DNA of 64,000 bases from Chamaelirium japonicum. Lineage: Eukaryota; Streptophyta; Magnoliopsida; Liliales; Melanthiaceae. The notes beneath the pieces are model-generated. The model saw only the letters and a list, made by a program, of their open reading frames with translations. It was not told the DNA's origin and searched no databases. A program made the translations under genes and the position numbers. The DNA lies in NCBI GenBank assembly GCA_947650365.1, contig OX393551.1, positions 62,241,173 to 62,305,172 of the forward strand. The letters are read 5' to 3'. Each line of letters begins with the position of its first letter. The stretch's first letter is position 1. This document shows, in pieces, positions 42,470 through 51,098 of this stretch.

Positions 42470-42960
42470 CGGTTGCTATAATGATTTCATCATAGCTGCT
42501 ACAGTGATATCTTTTTTTTTTTTTTGAAAGATAAGATTATATTAATCAATAATCACTGTAGTAAGAATATCAATTCAATTTGGTAAGAGTATCAATTTAG
42601 TGAATTATTTGTTGCTACAGTGATTTCACTGTAGCAAGAGTATCAATTAGCCGAATGGATACTCTTGCTACTGTGAAATCACTGTAGCAACCGCAACATG
42701 CATAATGTCACCCGATAAATAGATACTTTTGTTAATAACGAATGGATACTCTTTTTGAAGATGAAAGTATGCTCTTGCTATAGTGTTTTTGTTGTAGTAG
42801 TTATAGTGAAATTACTGTAGCAATCGTTACATGTATAGTGTTAATCGACGAATGGATACTTATGACAAAAATGAATAGATACTCTTATTGGAAAGGAATG
42901 AATATTCTTTGCTGGAAGGACAGTTTTATAATTTAAATAATAAAAAAAGTTAACATTTTC
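42470..42960. repeat. Foldback region rich in TGCTACAGTGATTTCACTGTAGCA
   Basis: Repeated short palindromes built from GCTACAGTGA/TCACTGTAGC and ATGGATACTC. The best is a 34-bp arm at 42611-42644 with one mismatch to its inverse at 42658-42691, separated by 13 bp. It looks like a decayed MITE cluster. Confidence 0.65.
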
Positions 42961-43254
42961 GATTAAGGATTTTCTATACAAACGCGTTCTTCGGGAGGAG
43001 CTTTAGATAATATCCTAACAACTTGTATACTTTTACTTAGATAAAGCTTTGTGGAGGGATTTAAAACTAATTAACCCATTAGAGTCCAATTTTTCTGCCA
43101 ACAAAACAGAAGATTGAGGAAGAGGGAGTAGAAAAGAAGCCACGTAAGTGAAGTAACGGACCCGATGTTAGCTTTAAACCTAAGTGGCCCTTGTGAGCAC
43201 CACAATCAAATCTAACGGCTCCCGTTAAACCGAACCCACACCTTCCCCTCTCCC

Positions 43255-43261
43255 TATAAAA
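43255..43261 (+). promoter_or_regulatory. TATA box of C4H copy 2
   Basis: TATAAAA lies 58 bp before the ATG at 43319, a normal distance for a short leader. C-rich words such as CCCAACCTCCCC nearby resemble AC-type elements of phenylpropanoid promoters. Copy 1 lacks this segment. Confidence 0.65.
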
Positions 43262-43318
43262 CCCCAACCTCCCCGCCCCTTGGAACTCCACATTCCCGCA
43301 AACTCCTCCCCCTCCGCC

Positions 43319-44371
43319 ATGGATGTAGTGCTCCTCGAGAAAGCCCTCCTGGCTCTGTTCACCGCCGTGACGGTGGCCGTCGTCGTATCGAAGCTACGGG
43401 GGAAGCGCTTCCACCTCCCCCCGGGCCCCATCCCGCTGCCGGTCTTCGGCAACTGGCTCCAAGTCGGCGACAACCTCAACCACCGCAACCTCTCCGCCCT
43501 CGCCCGACGCTTCGGTGACATCTTCCTCCTCCGCATGGGGCAGCGCAATCTGGTGGCCGTCTCCTCGCCGGACCTCGCCTGCGAAGTCCTCCACACCAAG
43601 GGTGTCGAGTTCGGCTCCCGCATCCGCAACGTCGTCATCGACATCTTCTCCGGCGGGGGCCAGGACATGGTCTTCAGCGTCTACGGAGAACACTGGCGCA
43701 AGATGCGCCGCATCATGACCGTCCCCTTCTTCACCAACAAGGTCGTCCAGCAGTACCGCGCGGGGTGGGAGGACGAGGCCCGCCGCGTCGTCGAGGACGT
43801 CCGCGCCAACCCCAGTGCAGCCTCCGAGGGCATCGTGCTCCGGCGGCGGCTGCAGCTCATGATGTACAACAACATGTACCGGATCATGTTCGACCGGCGG
43901 TTCGAGAGCGAGCAGGACCCGCTGTTCCTGAAGCTGAGGGAGCTCAACCGCGAACGGAGCCGTCTTTCGCAGAGCTTCGACTACAGCTACGGAGATTTCA
44001 TCCCGATCCTCCGCCCCTTTCTTAGGGGTTACCTCAAGATCTGCAAGGAGGTCCAGGAGCGGCGGTTCCGGCTCTTCAAGGAGCACTTCCTTGAGCAGAG
44101 GAAGTGAGTATCCCATCCTCATTCATCTTCTTCCCTCTCCCCCCGAATGATCCTACAATCTCTACACAATATATTACTCTCGATTGCTTTCTTAATCATC
44201 CAGCATTTGATCGAACGAGTGGTGGGCATTGAAACAGGAGGCTGGCGAGCTCGACGGCGATGGCTAGCAAGGGGCTGAAGTGCGCCATCGATCACATCAT
44301 GGACGCCGAGAGGAAGGGGGAGATCAACGAGGACAACGTCCTCTACATGGTTGAGAATATCAACATCGCCG
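43319..44371 (+). pseudogene. Cinnamate 4-hydroxylase (CYP73A), copy 2, exons 1-2 only
   Basis: Exon 1 is 43319-44103 (785 bp) and exon 2 is 44238-44371 (134 bp), the sizes conserved in plant C4H genes. Splice sites are GTGAGT, CAG and GTATGG. The 306 codons are open and begin [14 protein letters not shown] (membrane anchor), then the [18 protein letters not shown] hinge, [23 protein letters not shown], the B-C region [40 protein letters not shown] and [16 protein letters not shown]. Exon 2 ends at ENINIA, just before the I-helix threonines. Exon 3 would encode the oxygen-binding helix, ExxR and the heme-cysteine loop. It is not found before the Gypsy element at 47.9 kb; Helitrons occupy intron 2. 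I started at MDVV because an in-frame upstream ATG (43280) adds a 13-residue non-conserved leader. C4H converts trans-cinnamate to p-coumarate; this copy cannot. Confidence 0.93.
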
Positions 44372-44427
44372 GTATGGATCCAACAACCTTCGCCTCCCCT
44401 ATCTGCCTTCTACGATAAAGAAAGCTA

Positions 44428-44971
44428 TTTATATAACACGGCACGTCGGTTTTGTGCTGACTAGACAAAACGAAAGCTGACTAGGACAAACTGACTGGAC
44501 AAAAATGAATCGAATAGATCTAACCATTCGTTCAAAAATCAACGCACGATCTCTATTTCTCCGTCAACCAACTCCCTCACCTTGGTTTCAAATCTCGATT
44601 CATTTAAACTGCACTAAACCCCTAAAATCTTGGCCCATTTAAACTGCACTAAACATGATCGATCATTCCGTGATCGTTGTTTGCATCAACGGCTATAAAC
44701 CCGTCTATTGAAATTTCGACCGCCCCAAACCATCGAATCGATCTTGAGGAATCCGTTCGAATAGAGACAGTTGCGATTGGTCGATTATAGGAGAAGGGGG
44801 AGTTGGTCGTGCCGAAGGCGCCTGCTTCGTGCCAATCGGCACGGGCAAGGAAATGGATGTCCCTATGAATGCCGGTGTTGTCGTTGAAAGTGTTTTGTTG
44901 CCTAAGGCGTTCAGGTGTGTTGCCGCCGAAGGCGACCCGCTTCAGTATCGACAGGCACGGGCATGCACTAG
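44428..44971 (+). mobile_element. Non-autonomous Helitron, first of a tandem
   Basis: Starts TTTATATAACACGGCACG after an A (TC decayed to TT) and ends CATGCACTAG. GACAGGCACGGGCATGC near the end supplies the hairpin. It contains the same TTTTGTGCTGACTAGACAAAA opening as the minus-strand Helitrons at 6024-6586. No Rep/helicase gene. Confidence 0.78.
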
Positions 44972-45537
44972 TCTATATAACAAGGGACGTTGGTTTTGTA
45001 CTGATTAGACAAAATGGAACTAAAAAGCTGACTAGGACAAGCTGATTGGACAAAAATGAATCGAATAGATCTAACCATTCGTTCAAAAATCAACGCACGA
45101 TCTCTTATTGGTTTCAAATCCCAACACATTTAAACTGCACTAAACCACTAAAATCCCGGCCCATTGAAACTGCACAAAACGTGACCATTCATCATGTGAT
45201 CGTTGTTCACATCAACGGCTATTAACCAGCCTGCTGAAATTTCGGCCGTCCCAAACCATCGGGTCGATCTTGAGGAATCCGTTCAAACAGCTATAGCTGT
45301 GATTGATCGATTATAGAGAGAGAGGGAGTTGGTTGCGCTGAAGGCGCTCGTTTCGTGCCAATCCGCACGGGTGAGGAAATGAGTGTCCCTATGAATGCCG
45401 GTATTGTTGTCGAAAGTGTTTTGTTGCCGAAGTCGTTCAAATGTGTTGCTGCCAAAGGCGGTCCGCTGCAGAGCCGACAGGTGTGTTGCAGCCGAAGGCG
45501 TCCCGCTGCAGTGTCGACAGGCACGGGCATGCACTAG
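44972..45537 (+). mobile_element. Non-autonomous Helitron, second of a tandem
   Basis: Begins TCTATATAACAAGGGACG at the very next base after the CTAG of the first copy and ends GGGCATGCACTAG. It is followed by TTAGATAACAGGGG, which resembles the start of a third, truncated unit. It carries an extra copy of the GCCGAAGGCG...GACAGG segment near its end. Confidence 0.8.
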
Positions 45538-46116
45538 TTAGATAACAGGGGATTCCAGTGTATTTTGCTCCATTAATTCTGTTGACAAAGATACTAGCTT
45601 TATATGCACCCAAGTTTTTAGTGTCCTCACTCCTCACCCAAACGATATTTATTATTTTTTTAATCTCTAAACTATCCTCTTCCTTTATCTACATCTAGCA
45701 CACGACAGACTTAGGCAGACGCATGGGGCCTTATTTATAATTATATCAGGCTAGACCTGTTCAAAAATCTATGTTTACTGGGCCTATGTCCCGCCCATCT
45801 CTCCCCCCCTCTCTCTCCCTTTCAGGCTTCGTCGACCCATTTCGATGCCGACTCAGCATCCTTCGCCATCCTCACTCTTTTCCTTGTATAGGTTTAGATA
45901 GGGAAGGAGGAGGGAGAAAAAGGAGGAGGAGGGTGGCTGAGGAGGCTAGGTCTGCTTCGAAAAGTGGCGGTGAGGCGAAGCGGCTAGGGGTGGAGGGGTT
46001 GGAGGGGGAGAATTGGCTGGAAATTAGTGACAAAGGTATCTTGGGGTTGTCGAGGTTGTCATCGTAGACGTCGACCCATCGGTATCACGGACCAATGAGA
46101 AATGCTGGATACAATC
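45538..46116. other. No gene recognised
   Basis: A 98-codon frame (45771-46067) with an Arg-rich middle shows no domain. There is no trace of C4H exon 3. Confidence 0.45.
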
Positions 46117-46124
46117 ACAAATGC

Positions 46125-46274
46125 GAGCAATACTACTCGGACAATCTAAAAAATAAAACAGACCCATGAAATGGTGGCGGAGCCTAGGGGTCAATGCATC
46201 AGAATTGACCCCTGGCCCTGCCACCACTTCTTGGGACTGATTTGTTTTTTAGATTATTCGAGTAGCATTACTCC
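46125..46274. mobile_element. 150-bp foldback MITE with ACAAATGC duplication
   Basis: Two 71-bp arms (46125-46195 and 46204-46274) are inverted repeats, about 80% identical by eye, around an 8-base spacer. The exact 8-bp duplication ACAAATGC lies at 46117-46124 and 46275-46282. End sequence is GAGCAATACTACTCGG. The 8-bp duplication suggests hAT. Confidence 0.9.
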
Positions 46275-46282
46275 ACAAATGC

Positions 46283-46775
46283 ATAGTAATTCTGAGATGG
46301 CGTGCACAATGACAAATATATTCACCCAACCCCAATTACATTTCTATCATGACCGCAACGATTCAAACAAAATGGGGTATTATTGTGGGCCCACTCGTTT
46401 TTCTATTTAAAGGCTCTATTATGAAGAGAAAGCGACACTCCAATATGTTTTTTTTTTTTTGAGAAATCCCTCTCGGTGAATGATTGAGTGGGGGGATTGG
46501 GCTAGATCCCTACCAGTAAATTAAAATAAAAGGTAATGTAGATGGAGAAGAGAGAGAAGGGGGAAAAGAGAGTTACAAAACAATCAGGAGAAGGTACAGA
46601 AGAAAGGTCTTCGTTCTCAGAATCAGATGTGTCGCCCACCAATAAGTAGTTGTGAGTGGCCTGTGATACCAACTCCGCTGGTATCTAGATTTAAATATCA
46701 GTGGTGTTTTTTGTGCTTTTATAGGAAGTCCCTGTTATCGCCAGTCATCTAGCATGTTCAACAACTTTGGAAACG
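46283..46775. other. No gene recognised
   Basis: Non-coding; includes a T-run and a purine-rich stretch at 46440-46620. Confidence 0.4.
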
Positions 46776-46783
46776 GTTTCAAG

Positions 46784-47299
46784 TAGGGGTGTGCATCGAT
46801 TCGAAACCGACCTATTTAGGCAAAGCCCAAACCAATCTAACCTTGGTCGGTTTTGAGGATTTTCAATCCGATCCTAACCGAACCAAGATTAATTGGAATC
46901 CATTCCAATTAAACTCGGTTTGGATTGGATTGGATGGTTGGTTTAGGCTTTGGACCATATTCTTATTGGGCTCTCCCCACCCTTCTATTAGGACCTAGTT
47001 CAAACTTAAAAAATAATAATTGTTATCAAATTATTAAGCTTAAATATGTTTTTTAACTGATTTTTAGTCATCCTATAGTATTGCAATGGTTGTTGGTATT
47101 ATATGCATATACATAAGTTTGTTCGGTTCGGTTTAGGTCGGTTTTGAATTTACAAATCCATCAACCGATCCAATCATGTCTGTTTTATTGAAATCCAATC
47201 CGATCCGATCCATTGAGTGTGTCGAAACCGATCTACATTGGTCGGTTTGGTTTGGTTTGGTCGGTTTGATTGGTTTGGTTTGGATCCTGCACACCCCTA
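46784..47299. mobile_element. hAT-like MITE with GGTTTGGTTCGG interior (516 bp)
   Basis: Perfect 12-bp inverted ends TAGGGGTGTGCA / TGCACACCCCTA. The 8-bp duplication GTTTCAAG is exact (46776-46783 and 47300-47307). Interior ends are degenerate GAAACCGACC and GGTTTGGTTTGG reiterations around an AT-rich centre. Confidence 0.95.
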
Positions 47300-47370
47300 G
47301 TTTCAAGTGAGTTTAATTTTAAAAAAATAATCTTTTTTTGCATATAACCCCCATTGGAAAGTGAAAGCTA

Positions 47371-47827
47371 GGTTAATGGCTAATTAACCTTCAAAAACTT
47401 TATACTGACAAATCAGTCCCTAAAAACTAGATTACATGTGCAAATCATCCCCTCGGACTAACTACATATATTTTGGGGAATATTCCAACTGTATTTGTTG
47501 TTTACCTTCACTTAACCATGGTCCGCCTTTTAGTGAGGGCTCAAATCACCATTTTACCCTCTAATATCATTTCACGCAAATACATATGCTCTTTATTTAC
47601 GCTACTTTAGAGTTTTTTGTATGTTTATACGAGTTCTAGCGTCCCTCTTCAGGTTAATCAAGGGTAAAATCATCACAATAATGCTCGTATGAAAGTAACA
47701 ATAAAACATTGTAGAACATTCCTTTTGAAGAGACGCCAGCTAACCTAAATGATGGATTGCAAAAAGAAATTAGTTTTCAGGATCAATATATAAATATAAA
47801 GTTTTTGGAGGTTAATATCTAATTAAC
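47371..47827. mobile_element. MITE-like element, TTCAAAAACTTTATA arms
   Basis: The left arm TAATTAACCTTCAAAAACTT (47381 onward) is mirrored by AAGTTTTTGGAGGTTAATAT (47799-47818), and the outer parts are also inverted. About 33-bp arms flank roughly 390 bp of AT-rich sequence. Duplication not resolved. Confidence 0.55.
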
Positions 47828-47834
47828 ATAATGT

Positions 47835-49894
47835 AATTAGCATAAGAAGTTTTTCAGGAATACCCGAGATTACAAGATGCGGGTCGTCTTTATTGCGAAC
47901 ACACGAGATTACAAGAGTGGCCGGGACCGAGGGCTCGGGGGTGACGAGTCCAGGTGCGGCGAGTGTTGATCAGGAGATTGTGGGAGAGATCCTCTGGAGG
48001 GTCCCTTTGATCCGCGTCTCCATGTGGTATTCGTGTGAGAGCTCTGAAGGGGTTGCCCAGGACAGAGGTCTTTACAGGGTGAGGGTTTATGAGAGGCTAA
48101 GGAATATCCGTCGTTTCTTTGGTCTCTTCCGTGCTTCGTGCTTTCTCGACTAAGGGGTCTTCAGCTTTGTTCCTCGGTCTTCGTGTCTTCCTCGCTCCTT
48201 GCTTGACCTCGGCGTCCTTGATCGTCGGTTCGCGGCGTCGATCGTGCTTTTGGCGTTGGCTTTGGCTTTGGCTCTTGACCTTGGCTTGGCTTTGGCGTGA
48301 CTCTGGCTTTTGCTTTGCTTTGGCGCTTGCGCTTGGACGTAGACGGGGGAGACCTGCGATGCTTTCGTTTTTCCGGACTTCGTGTCGTATCGGCTAGAAC
48401 GTGTGGGGCTTTTGCTCGTGACCGGCGTAGTCGCTTGGCTTTGGCACTTGCGTTGCTTTGGCGCGGGCTTTACCAGGGCTTTTGCTTCGGCTTCTTGTGT
48501 GGGCTTCTGCTTCAGCGTTGACTCGATCTCCTTCTTGGACGATAATGACAACGCAATGCTTCAGGCTTCTTCGACGGTTTAGGTGTCGGCTGGACTTTGT
48601 TTCTTCTCCGGGCTTCTTTGGCGTGATCGGAGTCGAAGGATACTTTTGAAGATGGTGGGGGTAGCACCGATCTCCGTGCGACGGTTGTAGTGCCGACTTT
48701 GCTTCGAAGGCGATGGGTGTAGCAACACTTCGGGTGTTCCTCTCCAAGCTTTCTTCTTCATGGATGGAGCAGGTGTTTGTCGAAGGCGGCGGGGTGACGA
48801 CGCTTCGATCTTCTTCTCCGGGCTTTGGAGCTTGATCGGAGTTGAAGGCTTGTTGGAGCCGACGGGGTAGTGCCGCTTCGAGCTTCTTCTCCGGCCTTTG
48901 CTTCTGGCGTCTTCAGAGTCGAAGGGTCTTCTTCTCCGAGCTTTCTTCTTCGTGCACGAAGTCGAAGGCTTGATCTTCTTGTGCAAGGGTCTTCACGTTG
49001 ATGAGGGCTTTCAGTGGACAAAGCCGGTCCCGACGGGATAGGCTTGCCCGTGCCTCGTGAAGCCTTGGGTCAATGAAGAAGCGTCTCCTCTTTTGCAGAG
49101 CTTCCTCACTTTGTCTTCAGCTTAAGATTTCTTCGACCTATTGATCCTTCCCCCTCTACCTCTATTTATAGGCAAAGGGGGAGGGGAGAGATATGGGAAG
49201 TTTTAATTTTAAATCCCTTTAATATCTCCCCCATAATTGCCAGAGATTTATTCTTCAATTGAAGAGGAATAAACTTTTATTTGCTTTTCTTTCCTGACGG
49301 GGTAATTATGGCACAATCATTTTTGGATTTGTCTTGAATCTTGCACATAAAATCGATGGTGACCCTTTTCTTCTTGTCCGTCGGATCGAGGGATCGGCGC
49401 AGATCCACGTGTGGGTAGACGTCATGCGCAACCTCCCCCCGCGCATGGCGGTATTTCCTTCCTTTTCTTTCTTTTCTTTCCTTTTCTTTTCTTTCCTTTA
49501 TTTTTCTTTCCTTCTTTCTTTTCTTTCCTTTTCTTTTCTTTCCTTTCTCTTCTCTCCCTTTTCCTTGCATGGTCGGCCACCCCATGGGGGTCCGGATCCT
49601 TAGTAGGGCCCCCCCCCCCATGGGGTTCGGATCCTAATATAGGGCCGAGTGGGCCCCACTTGAGGATGGGCCCACCCGGCTTCTTGTTGGGTGCGAGTCG
49701 GGTCTGAGTCGTGGTGCGCGTCGGGTTTGCATCCGCATAAGGGCATACGAGTCGGGTCTGAGTCATGCTGTGTATTGGGTTTGCATCCGCGTAGGGGCAT
49801 GCGAGTTGGGTCCGGGTCCGAGCGCATGTCGGGTCCGCATCCGCGTAGGTGCACGTAAGTCGGGTCCGGGTTAGACACAATTTCTGTGTCTACA
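47835..49894 (-). mobile_element. 3' LTR of the large Tat-type element, minus orientation
   Basis: On the minus strand a purine tract CCTTGAGGGGGCACT (49909-49895) is followed by TGTAGACACAGAAATTG, a polypurine tract and LTR start. A perfect CTATAAATAG lies at 49171-49162. Downstream (48150-49020, plus coordinates) are degenerate repeats of TCTTCTCCGRGC and CTTTGGCTTTGG words that yield spurious Lys/Ser-rich frames. The far end (left on the plus strand) has no clear TG/CA terminus; 47835 is nominal. Confidence 0.6.
49162..49171 (-). promoter_or_regulatory. TATA box in the Tat LTR
   Basis: CTATAAATAG on the minus strand, about 725 bp into the LTR, is placed to drive pol transcription if a second LTR lies beyond the right edge. 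Confidence 0.55.
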
Positions 49895-50000
49895 AGTGCC
49901 CCCTCAAGGATGAGTGCAATGGTGAGAACGTGTAGGGTTTGGACACGTAGGAATCGTAGAGCACTTGTCGTTGATGCCTTTTGTGGGCGGGATTGGGGGT

Positions 50001-50010
50001 CTATTTAAGG
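50001..50010 (+). promoter_or_regulatory. TATA-like box for the antisense ORF
   Basis: CTATTTAAGG on the plus strand is followed at about 25-30 bp by CATCCAACATTC, a plausible start region. It points toward the antisense ORF, away from the LTR, so the extra ORF may have its own promoter. Confidence 0.35.
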
Positions 50011-51098
50011 ACCCCTACCCCCTTCATCCAACATTCTGCTCTTGCGAAGGTTCCGCCGGCTTTTGGAGACCGCCGTCGGAAGAGAGCTGCCTGGGGTTGC
50101 ACGCGACTTGCTCCGTCTTCCCGGTGTCGCCTCTTTCGTCGGCGGCGGTGACGATGATGCGCGACTTGAAGGTTGTTGCGAAGACGGGCTCGAAGCGACA
50201 CGGCGATGACGATGGCGGCGAGGAAGTTGGAGAAGCGCGGTTGAGGTGTGATCCGTCTTCGCCGCCTCTTCCTTCCTCTTTCTTCTTCTTCTTCTTCTTC
50301 TTCTTTTCTTTCTCTTCTTTTCTTTTCTTTTCTTTTCTTTTCTCTTCTTTTTTTTTTCTTTTTTCCTCTTCTTCTCTGGTTCTGGACTACAGGAGCAGCG
50401 GCGGGCGGGGCGGCAGCGCGCAGGCGGCAACGGCCGACGCGTGCGGCAGCAGCGGGCGGGCGTGGGCGGTCGCGGGGCCGGGGCTGCGGCTGCCGAGTCG
50501 GGCGGCCGCGGGGCCGGGGCTGTGGCTGTCGGGTCGGGCAGTCGCGGGGCCGGAGGTCGCGGCGGCCGGGTCAGGCTCGGCCCCGACTGGATCGGAGGAG
50601 GGGCTGCGGCGTCCCCGAGTTGGGCGCCCTCCCGCCCTCCGGTTGTGTTGGTGACGAGGTCAGGCTCGGCCCGACGAGATCGGAGGAGAAGGGGAGGTAG
50701 CGGTCCCCCCCCTTTGCTGCTGCTTTTTGCTTTTGTTGCCCTTTTTTTTTTTTTTTGAGAGAGAGAGGCTGCAGGCCCGACCGCTGCTGCCCACCCCTTT
50801 TTTTTTTTTTCGCGATGAACGTGGATCGAACACGTGACCTTCAAATGGGGAGGGGCCACGGGCCCGGCCGGTTGTATTATTCTGGTGATGGCACGGTCCA
50901 TTATGGGTAGGTAACCGGCACAGGCGGTATCGTCGCGGGTAGCGTGCGATCGTCATACGGCGGAGGGGTATTTGATCGGTGCGGGCAGTGCACGGACTTC
51001 GAAAGTGCGGCACGAGGGCGACATTGCTCGGGCGGTCCTCCTGACAAGGGGGGCTGTAGGCCCTTTTTTTTTTTTCCCCCTGCTTGTCTTGACTTGCT
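50011..51098. other. Leader region of the antisense ORF; pyrimidine and GC-rich tracts
   Basis: Contains TTC/TTTTC runs (50275-50375), a GC-rich GCGGGGCCGGGGCTG repeat (50470-50560) and two T-runs. Long frames here are compositional. A short stretch at 50825-50850 (GTGGATCGAACACGTGACC) resembles a tRNA T-arm in reverse and could be a SINE scrap. Confidence 0.5.

Noticed and set aside
44372..47834. Search for C4H exon 3 downstream of copy 2
   Set aside because: No ExxR or heme-loop coding sequence was visible on either strand up to the Gypsy LTR.
48150..49020. Lys/Ser/Arg-rich minus-strand frames of 80-135 codons
   Set aside because: They lie in the transcribed part of a long LTR and consist of short degenerate repeats; no domain.
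50248..50700. Long frames with poly-Ser/Phe and Gly/Arg-rich residues
   Set aside because: Compositional frames in TTC and GGC runs; overlapping frames on both strands are equally open.
50815..50860. tRNA-like T-arm (GTTCGATCC on the minus strand) next to an A-run
   Set aside because: No acceptor, D-arm or anticodon stem can be folded; at best a SINE scrap, so not called as a tRNA.
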